Assembly: GCA_015075175.1 (NCBI GenBank)
Contig: JABTUV010000003.1
Span: 124,001 to 188,000 of the forward strand
DNA from: a bacterium
GTDB taxonomy: Bacteria > Hinthialibacterota > Hinthialibacteria > H5-UNCL2
Length of the DNA stretch: 64,000 nucleotides
Direction: 5' to 3'
Within the stretch, counting starts at the first letter, position 1, and the number at the start of each line of letters is the position of its first letter. The notes beneath the pieces were generated by a model that did no database searches, was not told the origin of the DNA, and saw only the letters and a program-made list of their open reading frames with translations. Made by a program: the position numbers and the translations under genes. Below are positions 8,292 to 17,721 of this stretch, piece by piece.

Positions 8292-11200
8292 CGCGCGTGG
8301 GGCGCGGTCCAGCGCGCGCGCTCGGCGGCGGAGATGGAGAAGACCTTCGGCCGCGCGCCGATCCAGTGTTCGCCGCTCGCGGATAACGCCGTCGAGTGGC
8401 GCTTCGAGACCGACTTTTCGCCCGAGCGCGAGGCGCTGCCGCACTACAGCCGCCCCTTCTGCCTTCCTGTGCGCGCCGTCCTCCGAGTGCCGTGTGGAGG
8501 TCCTTTCCGCCCTACGTGTCGCGCGACGTGACGCAGGGGCATCATCGCGTACGCGACCATGACGAAGGCTGATGAGCTGGCCGCGCTCTCGCCGTCCGTC
8601 GTGCGCGTCGAGCAGCCTGCCTGCACGGAGCCTCGCTGATCAAACTTATCCTCGATCGCAAGCCCATGACCAGTCCCACCCTCAACACGGAGGGTGAGAT
8701 GACGCGCACTTACACGCACCTTTCAGGCCGGTTGGTTTTCGGGACCGTCCTACCATCAGGCCGACCTGACCGCGGCGGACGACCCGTTCGAGCCGATGCT
8801 GGCGGCGATTGCGGACACCATGAAGAGAGCCGCGCCTGGCGCAGCCGGCCGAGATCTCCAGTCCGGCTTTGACTTTGCGCGCCGGCATCTGGCGGAGCGG
8901 CCGCACCTGCGAATCGAGGCGGCGCGGGAGGGCCGGTACGACTGGAGCTGGCGCAGCTCCACGCGGCGGGCCTGCCGACCGACCTGTCGCCGCGCGCGCT
9001 CGCCCTGTGGCGGCGCGGCCGGCCCGTGTCGCTCCTGTCGCTTCCCGGCGACCGCGGTGCGCTCTATTTCTTCAATCCCGGCCAGCCGCCCCCTACCTCG
9101 CGGCATGAGGTCTTTCTCCTGACCTGGAACGGCGCCGCCGCGCCGCCCAGGCGTCCCTACGCCCTGGCCGACGCTCCGAACAACGCCACGCCGTATCCCT
9201 TCATGGTCGCGGAGCGCTTTGAGGAGGACAAGAACTATTACAACGAGACCGTGGGCGGCTACGAGGGGATGTGGTATTGGCGCTCGTTCGGGCCGGGCGA
9301 TGCGCCCTTCTTCTGGCACAACTGGACGGCGGAGAATCTGGCCCGAACCGGCGCCACGGCGGAGTTGTCCGCCCGCATCTACCCCGTCCAGCGTCCGCCC
9401 ACGCGTTTTACGGCGCGCCTCAACGACCACCCCTTGCCGACTTCCCTGAGGCGAGACGCGCGGCGCCGCGCCCGTGACCTGGGAGCCCTTGAGGAGTGGC
9501 TGACCGACGGCCGCCAGTCGCTCCAGATCGCCGTGGACGAAGTCGAGATGCGGCAGGGCGCTCGGTCGAGCTGGACTGGTTTTCGCTGACCTATCCGCAG
9601 GCGACGCGCCCGGTCGGCAATCGCCTTACCCTCACCGCGCCCGCGGGCGTCTCTTGCGGTCCTTGCGGCGACGGGCTTTTCCTCCCGCGCGTGGCGCTCA
9701 TGGTCGTCGATTCCTCCCACCATGCGGCCCTCCTGTCAACCGTCGATACCACTGCGTTATGCAGGCGTGCGCGCCTGCCCGATCCCGGTTGGGGAGGCGC
9801 GGAGAACATTGGCTTTCTTCGCCCACGATGAGGCGCAGACGCCCGTCTCTGCCTCACGCCGCGCCCGCCGCTTTCCTGGTGCAAGGACCTTTCACGCCGA
9901 CCTCTATCGTGCTGTGCGCGGATGAGTTCATCGACGAAGCGCAGCGGCTGGTCGACTACCGCCGAGGCCAGGGCCGCGACGCGCGCATCTTCGCCCGCGA
10001 GCGCCTCTACGACGCCTTCAACTACGGCCTGCCCGACGTGCGCCCGCTGAAAACCTCTTCACCTGGGCCATGGCCGACTGGCGGGGAACCCTGCCGCAGT
10101 ACGGCCTGCTCATCGGCGACGCCGCCTTCGACTGGAAGGACGACTTCGGCTCCGGCGTGCGCAACTACATGCCCATCTACAATCCGCCTGCAACTATCCG
10201 CTCACCAATTCGTCCGATCAGTGGTTGAGCTACCTGGACGGAAACGACTCGATTCCCGATCTGGTCGTAAGCCGGCTGTCGTGCGCCAGCCGCGAGGACC
10301 TGGCCGCCATGATCGACAACGTGATGACTTACGAGACGGCGGCGCCGCCAGCCGTGGCGCATCCGGTTCGCTCATGGTCGGCGACGACGAGGGTTTCGCC
10401 GAGATGGGGCGCAAGATCGCCGACCGGCGCGTCGTCTCCGCCGCCGCCGCGCGCATCCTGGATCAGAGCCGCTATCCTTACACGCGCTTCACCAACACCA
10501 TCCATGGCTGGCTGCAGCGGCAGGCGCTGCCGGTCCGCGACGCCATCGTGACCGAGATGAACCTGGGGTTGGCGTTTCTCAACTGGTACGGCCACGCCGC
10601 GCCCCACGTCTGGTCGCATGAGCGCGTCTTCAAGGCGACCGAGCAGCCCGACAATGACCTGCGCCTGGTCGAGTTCACTGGAAAACTGGCCTTCGTGACC
10701 AACTTCTCCTGCCGCAGCGGCTGGATCAACCTGGTCGAGCGCCCTTTCAACATCTGCCTGGCGGAAGACTTCATGCGGCACCGCGGCAAGGGCGCCATCG
10801 GCGTGCTGGCCCCTTCCGGCGCGACGGGAACGAGCTATCACGAGCAGATCTGCGACCGGTTGATGGAGCTTCTCTTTCAGCGCGGCCATCACGTGTTGGG
10901 GCCGCTGGTGACGCAGACCAAGGTCGAATACCACCTGGAGTCGGACAGTCCCTCTGCCGTGGAGGTCTCCGATCAGTTCATTCTGGTCGGCGATCCGATG
11001 GTAAAGTTGGCTCTGCCCGAGCGAGGCGTGTCCCTGTCGTGCACGCCAGAACGATTCATGCCTGGAAGCACCCGGGTGGTGCGCGTGGAGTTGGCGCATT
11101 CCACCATCCGCGAGGGCACGGCCAGCCTGCTGGCGGTTTTCCATCCGCTGGAACCGATGTGGCGGTGCGAAGGGGAGCCGATCGTCGCCGGACGCGCCGT

Positions 11201-11825
11201 CTTCGAGCTTCCCGTGCCCGCGACGCAGACTGCGCCGATCCGGCTTTACGGCTACCTGTGTAACAACCTGACGCGACAGGAGAGCATGGGTTCCATGGTC
11301 CTCTCGCCGGCGAGGACGGGATGGACGTGGAGCGCCGCGCGGCGGCAGGGCCGGAACCTCCTGCGACTGGAACCGGCGGTGGGAACGGATGCGACCCCCA
11401 TCGCCCTTTCCGTCAACGGTGCGCGACAACCCACGGGCCTCTTGGAGGCGACCCTGCCGGTTGCGGACGGCGCGGCGGCGCCTGTCGTCATCGAGGCCTT
11501 GAACGAGATGCATCCCGTGGCGCGCTGGGAGGGCGTGCTCCTGCCGCTGCCCGCGCCGGGCGAAGCGCTTCTCGTGGCGCAGGTCCAAGTGGAACCAAGT
11601 CCGCTCTCGGCGCTGGTCACGCGCGCCGTGGCCGCAACCACGCTCTACAACCTCAGCGACGCTGAGCTGGAGGGACTGCGCGTGCGCTGGCTGGCCGGAG
11701 AGGCGAACCTGGGCGAGGAGAGCGTCGCGCTCCGCCCGGGCGAAACGCGAAGGCTGGAGCGCATCCTGCGCCCGCCGTTTCCCGAGGGCGCGCTGAAGGT
11801 ACGGGTGGAATTGCTTCTGCCGTAG
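8233..11825 (+). CDS. Secreted C25 (gingipain-like) cysteine peptidase, heavily frame-disrupted in the first half
   Basis: An ATG at 8233 opens a signal peptide ([20 protein letters not shown]). Coherent segments then follow in changing frames: [30 protein letters not shown], the clean piece 9026-9589, [14 protein letters not shown], and from about 10370 one long clean frame to 11825. That frame holds the clan CD dyad: His in [13 protein letters not shown] (codon 10593-10595) and Cys in [10 protein letters not shown] (codon 10710-10712). [18 protein letters not shown] is a gingipain-type substrate-pocket segment. The last 400 residues are beta-rich and may be Ig-like. No T9SS-type C-terminal sorting domain was seen. 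The TAG stop is part of a family C repeat. About six or more indels lie between 8300 and 10360; type is given as CDS because the catalytic region is intact. Confidence 0.65.
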
Positions 11826-11844
11826 TTGCGCAGCGTGCTGCGCC
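11821..11844. repeat. Dispersed repeat TAGTTGCGCAGCGTGCTGCG (family C)
   Basis: Contains the palindrome GCGCAGCGTGCTGCGC and supplies the stop codon of the peptidase gene. Other copies are at 24425-24537 (three, one inverted), 49096-49118 (inside a gene) and 59502-59525. Confidence 0.7.
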
Positions 11845-11856
11845 GGCGGTACGGCC

Positions 11857-12549
11857 TCACGCCAGCGCCAGCTCGACCGCCTTCAGGGCGTGAATCTCGG
11901 TCGTATCGAACACCGGAATGGGCGAATGCTCGGCTTTGATCAGCATGGGAATCTCGGTGCAACCCAGGATCACGCCCATCGCCCCGCGCTCGCCCAGGCT
12001 CCCGATGATGCGCTGGTATTCCCGTCTCGACTCCTCGCGGACCACCCCACGGCACAACTCTTCGTAGATGACGCGATTGACCAGCTTGCGGTCCGCCTCG
12101 TCGGGAACCAGAACCGACAGGCCGTACTTTCGCTCCAGGCGACCGCGATAGAAGTCCTGCTCCATCGTGTACTTCGTCCCCAGCAGCGCAACCGTCTTCA
12201 TGCCGCGCGCCCGGATGGCCTCCCCCGTTACGTCCGCGATGTGCACCAGGGGGATATCAATCTGCGCGGCGACTTCGTCGGCGTTCTTGTTAGTTGTGTT
12301 GGAACAGATGAGGACGAAATCCGCGCCGCCCAGCTGGCACGTCCGGCAGGCGTTCACCAGCGCGGCGGTGACCTCGGTTTCGCGGCCCTCGCGCTGCATG
12401 GGTTCGATCTCGGCGAAGTTGAAACTATACAAGACAATGCGCCCGGACGCGAGACCCCCCAGGCGACGGCCGATCTCCCGATTGATGATGCGATAGTACT
12501 CGGCGGAGGACTCCCAGCTGACTCCGCCTACCAGCCCGATGGTTTTCAT
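11857..12549 (-). CDS. Aspartate/glutamate racemase family protein
   Basis: 230 residues, full length for the family of cofactor-independent amino-acid racemases (RacX/YgeA type). The N-terminus MKTIGLVGGVSWESSAEYY is diagnostic. The two catalytic cysteines are C82 (ICSNTTNK) and C197 (LGCTEIPML). Likely interconverts L- and D-Asp or acts broadly on amino acids, for example for peptidoglycan D-amino acids; the substrate cannot be told from sequence. It faces the C25 peptidase gene convergently and has a repeat-filled region upstream. Confidence 0.88.
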   Translation of the reverse strand: MKTIGLVGGVSWESSAEYYRIINREIGRRLGGLASGRIVLYSFNFAEIEPMQREGRETEVTAALVNACRTCQLGGADFVLICSNTTNKNADEVAAQIDIPLVHIADVTGEAIRARGMKTVALLGTKYTMEQDFYRGRLERKYGLSVLVPDEADRKLVNRVIYEELCRGVVREESRREYQRIIGSLGERGAMGVILGCTEIPMLIKAEHSPIPVFDTTEIHALKAVELALA

Positions 12550-12676
12550 GTGTGCGGAACTCCCGGAGAAATCAAACGGCGTAAGAATAGGCGGCCGGAC
12601 GGAGGATGCAAGTCAAATGCTTCGCTCTGGAGTACAGGCTTCAGCCTGCAAACTGAAGTTTATACCTCAGCGGCGT

Positions 12677-12808
12677 CTGTCATTTCGACCGACGCTGCAT
12701 GTCATTTCGACCGAAGGCTTCTGTCATTTCGACCGAAGGGAGAAATCCTCCTCGATGCCTCCGCCCCCACACGGGAGCCAAGATTTCTCCCTTCGGTCGA
12801 AATGACAG
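12677..12808. repeat. CTGTCATTTCGACC palindromic repeat (family A)
   Basis: Two partial left arms (12677, 12700), then a full left arm (12721) and inverted right arm (12781-12808). It fills most of the space between the racemase promoter side and the 3' end of cysK. A GTAGGGTGGGTTTTTCCC-type element next to it supplies the cysK TAG stop (12860-12862). Confidence 0.75.
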
Positions 12809-12859
12809 AAGTGTGTCCTCCTCCGGCGGCGTAGCCGGAGGACATGGGAAAAACCCACC

Positions 12860-13789
12860 CTACACGCCTTCGCCCAGGTAGCCCATCGACAGGTAGCGCT
12901 CGCCCGTGTCGCAGATGATGGTCACTAGGTTGGTTCCCTTGGGAAACCGCTGCGCGACCTGGATCGACGCCCAGACGTTGGCGCCGGAGGAGATTCCCGC
13001 CAGGATTCCCTCTTCGCGCGCCAGCCGCCGCGAGGTGTTCATGGCATCCTGGTTGCTGACTCGGATGACCTCTTCGTAAACCCCCGTGTTCAAAACCTTC
13101 GGAACGAATCCGGCGCCCATGCCTTGAATCTTGTGCGGGCCGGGGCTGCCGCCCGACAGTACCGGCGAGTCCTGCGGTTCGACGGTGAAGACGCGCAGAT
13201 CGGGCTTGCGCTTCTTGAGTACTTCCCCCACGCCCGTCACGGTTCCGCCGGTTCCTACGCCCGCCACGATCACGTCCACCTTGCCGTCCAACTGTTGCCA
13301 GATCTCCTCCGCGGTCGTCTTGCGGTGGATTTCCGGGTTGGCGGGGTTGTTGAACTGTTGGGGCATGAAGTAGTCGGGATGCTCGGCGAGAATCTCTTCC
13401 GCCTTGGCGATGGCCCCCTTCATGCCCAGAGGGCCTTCCGTAAGGACAACCTCGGCGCCGAAGGCCTTCAGCAGGTTGCGGCGCTCCACGCTCATGGTCT
13501 CGGGCATGGTCAGGATGAGCCGATACCCCTTGACGGCGGCGACCATGGCCAGCCCGATGCCGGTATTGCCCGAGGTCGGCTCCACGATGGTTCCGCCCGG
13601 CTTCAAAAGCCCGTCCCGTTCGGCGGCCTCGATCATCGACTTGCAGATGCGGTCCTTCACGCTGTAGGCGGGATTCTGGGACTCCATCTTACCCCAGATG
13701 GTCGCCCCGTTCTCGGGCGAGAGTCGGTTCAGGCGGACCACCGCCGTGTCGCCTACCAGGTCCAGGATGCTGTTAGCGCGTTTGGCCAT
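12860..13789 (-). CDS. cysK: Cysteine synthase (O-acetylserine sulfhydrylase)
   Basis: 309 residues, fold-type II PLP enzyme making L-cysteine from O-acetylserine and sulfide. K45 in [10 protein letters not shown] is the Schiff-base lysine. [11 protein letters not shown] is the substrate loop and [10 protein letters not shown] the phosphate-binding loop. Length and the C-terminal [11 protein letters not shown] fit CysK/CysM; the closest pattern by eye is CysK. It has its own sigma-70-like promoter at 13840-13868 and is divergent from mazG. The stop is in the edge of a repeat. Confidence 0.93.
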   Translation of the reverse strand: MAKRANSILDLVGDTAVVRLNRLSPENGATIWGKMESQNPAYSVKDRICKSMIEAAERDGLLKPGGTIVEPTSGNTGIGLAMVAAVKGYRLILTMPETMSVERRNLLKAFGAEVVLTEGPLGMKGAIAKAEEILAEHPDYFMPQQFNNPANPEIHRKTTAEEIWQQLDGKVDVIVAGVGTGGTVTGVGEVLKKRKPDLRVFTVEPQDSPVLSGGSPGPHKIQGMGAGFVPKVLNTGVYEEVIRVSNQDAMNTSRRLAREEGILAGISSGANVWASIQVAQRFPKGTNLVTIICDTGERYLSMGYLGEGV

Positions 13790-13839
13790 GATACGGGTCT
13801 CCTCGGCTGCCCCAGGGGGGATGTAGTTCCGTTCACTTA

Positions 13840-13868
13840 AATATGACCAAATGAATCACGAATGTCAA
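13840..13868 (-). promoter_or_regulatory. Sigma-70-type promoter of cysK
   Basis: On the minus strand TTGACA (13863-13868) and CATATT (13840-13845) are separated by 17 bp, about 50 nt upstream of the cysK ATG. A perfect -35 box and a 4/6 -10 box at ideal spacing. Confidence 0.55.
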
Positions 13869-13998
13869 GTATTGAATTGCGTGCCCAATGCCGTAGTTGC
13901 ATAAAGTGCGGAATTGAGGCAGGGTAGGGCCTGTCGACGACTGGCTGACGGGGCGGCTACGAATAGACTAATGTTAATATTTACAAGGAGATATTATT

Positions 13999-14817
13999 GT
14001 GGATCAGGATCAGGAAGCCGCCCAGAAGTTCGCCCGGCTGCTGGAAATCATGGCAGCTCTGCGCGGGCCGGGCGGTTGTCCCTGGGACCGCGAGCAGACC
14101 CACGAGTCGCTGAAGAAGTACCTGATCGAGGAAGCCTACGAGGCCGTCGACGCCATCGACGACGGCGACCCCAAAGTCTTGGCCGAGGAACTGGGAGATG
14201 TGCTGCTGCAAGTCGTTTTTCACGCCCAGATGGGCAGCGAGGCCGGCCGCTTCGACATCGGAACCGTGCTGGACGCCATCAACGGCAAGATGCTTTCCCG
14301 CCACCCCCACGTGTTCGGGCAGGACAAGTTGGAGACGGCTGAAGCGGTGCTGCGCCGTTGGGAAGACGCCAAGAACGAAGAGAAAGCGCACCGCAAAAGT
14401 ATTCTGGAAGATATTCCCAGCAGCCTGCCCGCGCTGATGAAGGCCCATCTCATCCAGGACCGCGTGCGCCGCGTCGGGTTTGACTGGGAGAACGTCGAGC
14501 AGGTCTTCGACAAGCTGGAGGAGGAGCTGGCCGAGTTCCGGCAGGCCATCCGCGAGGGCGAAAAGACTCACGTCCGCGAGGAGCTGGGCGATCTCCTGTT
14601 TGCCCTGGTCAACGTGGCCCGATTCATCGGCGAAGAGCCGGAAGTCGCCCTCCAGCGCACCAACCACAAGTTCATGCGCCGCTTTGCCTACGTGGAGCAG
14701 AAGATCCGCGAGCGGGGCCTGTCGCTGGAGCAGGCGGGGCTGGCGCTGATGGACCAGTACTGGGAAGAGGCCAAGACCGAAATCCCCAATGGCGACGTCC
14801 CCAAGCTCGGAGCTTGA
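13999..14817 (+). CDS. mazG: Nucleoside triphosphate pyrophosphohydrolase MazG
   Basis: 272 residues. GTG start chosen because AAGGAGA lies 8 nt upstream. Two MazG repeats: the first has GGCPWDREQTHESLKKYLIEEAYE and ELGDVLLQVVFHAQ (the EExxE...ExxD metal site), the second has EEELAEFRQAI and EELGDLLFALVNVARF. It hydrolyses NTPs to NMP plus pyrophosphate, a house-cleaning role. The next gene starts inside its last 29 bases. Confidence 0.95.
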   Translation: MDQDQEAAQKFARLLEIMAALRGPGGCPWDREQTHESLKKYLIEEAYEAVDAIDDGDPKVLAEELGDVLLQVVFHAQMGSEAGRFDIGTVLDAINGKMLSRHPHVFGQDKLETAEAVLRRWEDAKNEEKAHRKSILEDIPSSLPALMKAHLIQDRVRRVGFDWENVEQVFDKLEEELAEFRQAIREGEKTHVREELGDLLFALVNVARFIGEEPEVALQRTNHKFMRRFAYVEQKIRERGLSLEQAGLALMDQYWEEAKTEIPNGDVPKLGA

Positions 14818-16573
14818 CGCCCGGACCTTTCGGCGCGCGCTGGCCCTCGCGTTCGCCGTGGGTCTCTCCCTGCGCGTTCTCTTTGCGCCTTTGCAGGGGT
14901 TCCCCGGCGACACCGTGCAGTTCCTGCGCTGGATGCGCGCGACCGTCGATTGGGGAATCACGTCGCTGTACGATCCCGCCCGCGCGCTGGACTGCAATTA
15001 TCCGCCCACGCTGCCCTACGTCCTGCGCGTGATCGGCGAAGTCGACGCGCGGCTGCCGTGGTTGCGTCTCTATCCCAAGTTGGAGACGATGCTGGTCAAG
15101 CTGCCTATGATCGGCTTTGACCTGGCGGTCGTGGCGCTGCTTGCCTGGTGGTTGCAGCGCCGCGTCGGGCGCGCGCCCGCGCTCTGGGCGGCGATTGCGC
15201 TCCTGGCCAATCCCGCTCTCATCCATCTTTCCGGATTCTGGGGCCAGAGCGATCCGGCTGGGTTTCTGCCCGTCCTGGGAGGTTTCTTCGCCATCCTCTC
15301 GGGCGTCTATCCGCTGGCGGGCGTCCTTCTGGGGATCGCATTTTGGACCAAGTTCCAGTCGGTCGTCTTCTATCCCTTGGCCGCGCTGATGCTGTGGCGG
15401 AAGGGCGGAGCCTTTGCGCTGGGGCGCGCCGCCATCGCAGGAGTACTTGCGTCCGTTGCCTGGTTGTCGCCGTTCATTGTGGCGGGCAATCCCCACTTCT
15501 TCCGCATGATCGACAGCGCCTATGGTCAAAACATCGGCCGCTATCCCGATCTTTCCATGGGAGCCGCCAACCGGTGGGCGCTGCATCCCGATCCCACGAC
15601 CCAGGATTTCCATGCGCCCATGTTCTTTTATGGTCCTGACGGCACGGTCAACGCCAGGGGCCTTCTGGCGCAGTTGACCTGGCGGCGGATGGGCCTGGCG
15701 ATGTTCCTTTTGGCGCTGGCGGGCGTGCTGGCCTGGTTTTGGCGGGGCAGGGAGACCAGCCGCTGGACGGCGGCCGCAATTCTCTCCGTGCTGGCCTTTT
15801 TCGTCTTTCCTACCGAGATGCACGAGCGCTATCTCTATCCGGCCCTTCCGCTTGTGGCGCTCGTGGCCGCGGAGCGAGTCCAGCTGCGGCGGCCTTTCTG
15901 GATTCTCTCCAGCCTCTATTGGCTGGGTCTCGCCTGTACCGCGCCGCCGGCAGGCGCCTATCGCTACCTGGCGCCGGTCATGCTGACAGGGCTGGCGGGG
16001 CTGGCTTTTCTACTTGCTCGACAAGACGACCTGGAGGCCAGGCTCGCCCAAACGTCCCGACTGCGGTTGATTGCTTTAATCGCCCTGATTCTGCTCCTTC
16101 CCGCCGCTCTCTTCGCCTTCTGGAAGGCGCCTGCGCGCCACGTGAGGGTTTACCTGGACGAGCTGCCCTTCACCGTCGTTCGTCAGGAGTGGCGACCGCC
16201 CGTGCGCAACGCCAGCATCGAGCATCGCCCCCTGCAACTGGGACGCATGATCTACCGGCGCGGAATCGGGGTGCACGCGCACTCCGAATTGGCCGTGATC
16301 GCGCCGGCGCGCGCGCAGCGCTTCGTCGCCGACGTCGGTCTGGACGCCGAGATCGCCGGCGATCCCCGCGCCGACGTGCGCTTTCGCGTGCTGTCCGGCG
16401 ACGAAGTGCTCTATGAGAGTCCGATCCTGACGGCCACGAGTGAGGCGCAACGTCTTGACGTACCGGTCAAGGCCGGTCAGGAGTTGCGCCTGGTCGTGGA
16501 CGGTCTCTACAGTCCCAACGGCGACCATGCCGACTGGGCCAACGCGCGGTTCATGTTGGAGGAAAGCAAATGA
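14789..16573 (+). CDS. GT-C membrane glycosyltransferase with C-terminal NPCBM domain
   Basis: 594 residues. About ten hydrophobic segments (residues about 15-450) form a GT-C (mannosyltransferase, GPI-mannosyltransferase-like) fold. The first loop contains GFPGDTVQFLRWM, with the acidic residue typical of the polyprenyl-phosphate-sugar site; PTEMHERYLYPALP is a conserved GT-C loop motif. Residues about 480-590 match an NPCBM (novel putative carbohydrate-binding) module: YRRGIGVHAHSE, FVADVGLDAE, RFRVLSGDEVLYESP and LRLVVDGLYSPNGDHADWAN. It would transfer sugar on the outer face of the inner membrane with the binding module in the periplasm. The start overlaps mazG by 29 nt and its stop overlaps the pyrF start (ATGA). 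Confidence 0.75.
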   Translation: MATSPSSELDARTFRRALALAFAVGLSLRVLFAPLQGFPGDTVQFLRWMRATVDWGITSLYDPARALDCNYPPTLPYVLRVIGEVDARLPWLRLYPKLETMLVKLPMIGFDLAVVALLAWWLQRRVGRAPALWAAIALLANPALIHLSGFWGQSDPAGFLPVLGGFFAILSGVYPLAGVLLGIAFWTKFQSVVFYPLAALMLWRKGGAFALGRAAIAGVLASVAWLSPFIVAGNPHFFRMIDSAYGQNIGRYPDLSMGAANRWALHPDPTTQDFHAPMFFYGPDGTVNARGLLAQLTWRRMGLAMFLLALAGVLAWFWRGRETSRWTAAAILSVLAFFVFPTEMHERYLYPALPLVALVAAERVQLRRPFWILSSLYWLGLACTAPPAGAYRYLAPVMLTGLAGLAFLLARQDDLEARLAQTSRLRLIALIALILLLPAALFAFWKAPARHVRVYLDELPFTVVRQEWRPPVRNASIEHRPLQLGRMIYRRGIGVHAHSELAVIAPARAQRFVADVGLDAEIAGDPRADVRFRVLSGDEVLYESPILTATSEAQRLDVPVKAGQELRLVVDGLYSPNGDHADWANARFMLEESK

Positions 16574-17399
16574 CCCGCTTCTTCGACCGACTTAACGCCC
16601 GCGCGGCGGCGCGGCAGTCGATGGTGTGCGTGGGACTGGATCCCGATCCGGCCCGGCTGCCGCAGCATCTGGGGACCGGCCCTGCCGCCGTTCTGACCTG
16701 GTGCAAAGCCATCATCGCCGCGACTGCGCCCTGCGTCTGCGCCTACAAGCCCAACGCCGCTTTCTTCGAGGCGCTGGGCGAAGCGGGCTGGCCCGTGCTG
16801 CGCGAGACCATCGCCGCCGTGCCCGAGGGCATTCCCGTGATTCTGGACGCCAAGCGCGGCGACATCGGCAATACCTCTCGCATGTATGCGGTCGCCGCAT
16901 TCGAGCAACTGGGAGCGGACGCCGTCACGCCTGCCCTACAGGTTCTGACCGACAGCGTCGCGCTGTTTCTGGAATACGCCGACAAGGGCGCGTTCATTCT
17001 TTGTCGCACGAGCAACGCGGGCGGGCGGATTTCCAGAACTTGACGGTCCAGGACGGTTCGCCGCTCTACGTTCACGTTGCCCGCAAGGTCGCCGAGTGGA
17101 GCGCCCAGTACGGCAACGCCGGTGTCGTGGTCGGCGCCACGGCCCCCGAGGAATTGGCCCAGGTGCGGGGAATTGTGGGGCCGGAGATGCCCATCCTTCT
17201 GCCCGGTGTGGGCGCCCAGGGTGGAGACCCCGAACTGGCCCTGCCCGCGGGACTGGGAAAGACCCCCGCCGGCCTGGTCGTCAACGTGGGACGCAGTGTC
17301 ATTTACGCCTCCAGCGGTCCGGACTACGCCGAGGCCGCTGCGCGCGAGGCCGACCGGCTGCGCCGGCGACTCAATCAAATCCGCGCCCGCCTGTCCTGA
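16570..17399 (+). CDS. pyrF: Orotidine 5'-phosphate decarboxylase, type 2, one frameshift
   Basis: Decarboxylates OMP to UMP. The N-terminal half (MTRFFDRLNARAAARQSMVC, GLDPDPARLP) and DAKRGDIGNTSRMYA with the catalytic Lys/Asp cluster are in frame 1. After CRTSNAGG the frame is lost and stops at 17043. Another frame continues immediately with ADFQNLTVQDG, GATAPEELAQVRGIVG, LLPGVGAQGGD and VNVGRSVIYAS. Restoring one G in the run near 17030 (GGG to GGGG) gives the expected SNAGGADFQNL and a 276-residue protein of normal length. Start overlaps the upstream glycosyltransferase stop. Confidence 0.88.
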
Positions 17400-17419
17400 G
17401 TTTCAGTCCCATCAATTCC

Positions 17420-17570
17420 CTGTCATTTCGACCGAGGGGAGAAATCTGGAACCTTCCCTGCGGTGTACCGGCTGGGGCCGGGAAGATTTCTCCCTTCGGT
17501 CGAAATGACAGGGGTGTCGAGAAATGACAGGGGCGTCGAAATGGCAGGCGTATGCGGTCGAAATGACCGA
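17420..17570. repeat. CTGTCATTTCGACC palindromic repeat (family A)
   Basis: Left arm at 17420, inverted right arm ending at 17511, then three decaying right-arm fragments containing GTCGAAATGACAG-like sequence to about 17570. Lies between pyrF and the photolyase promoter. Confidence 0.72.
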
Positions 17571-17633
17571 TGCCCCCGGCTGCCCTGCCAGCTTCCCCGG
17601 CCGGCGTCCGATGCGATCGTCCGTTGCCATTCA

Positions 17634-17662
17634 TTGACACCGCCCCTTCCCGATGGTAACCT
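17634..17662 (+). promoter_or_regulatory. Possible sigma-70 promoter of the photolyase gene
   Basis: TTGACA (17634-17639) and TAACCT (17657-17662) with 17 bp between them, 60 nt before the ATG. The -10 box is weak (3/6). Confidence 0.35.
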
Positions 17663-17721
17663 AGTGGTAACACAAGGGCAGCAGTCCTGTGTCTTGTGAT
17701 TGAGTCGGGAAGCGCGCCATC

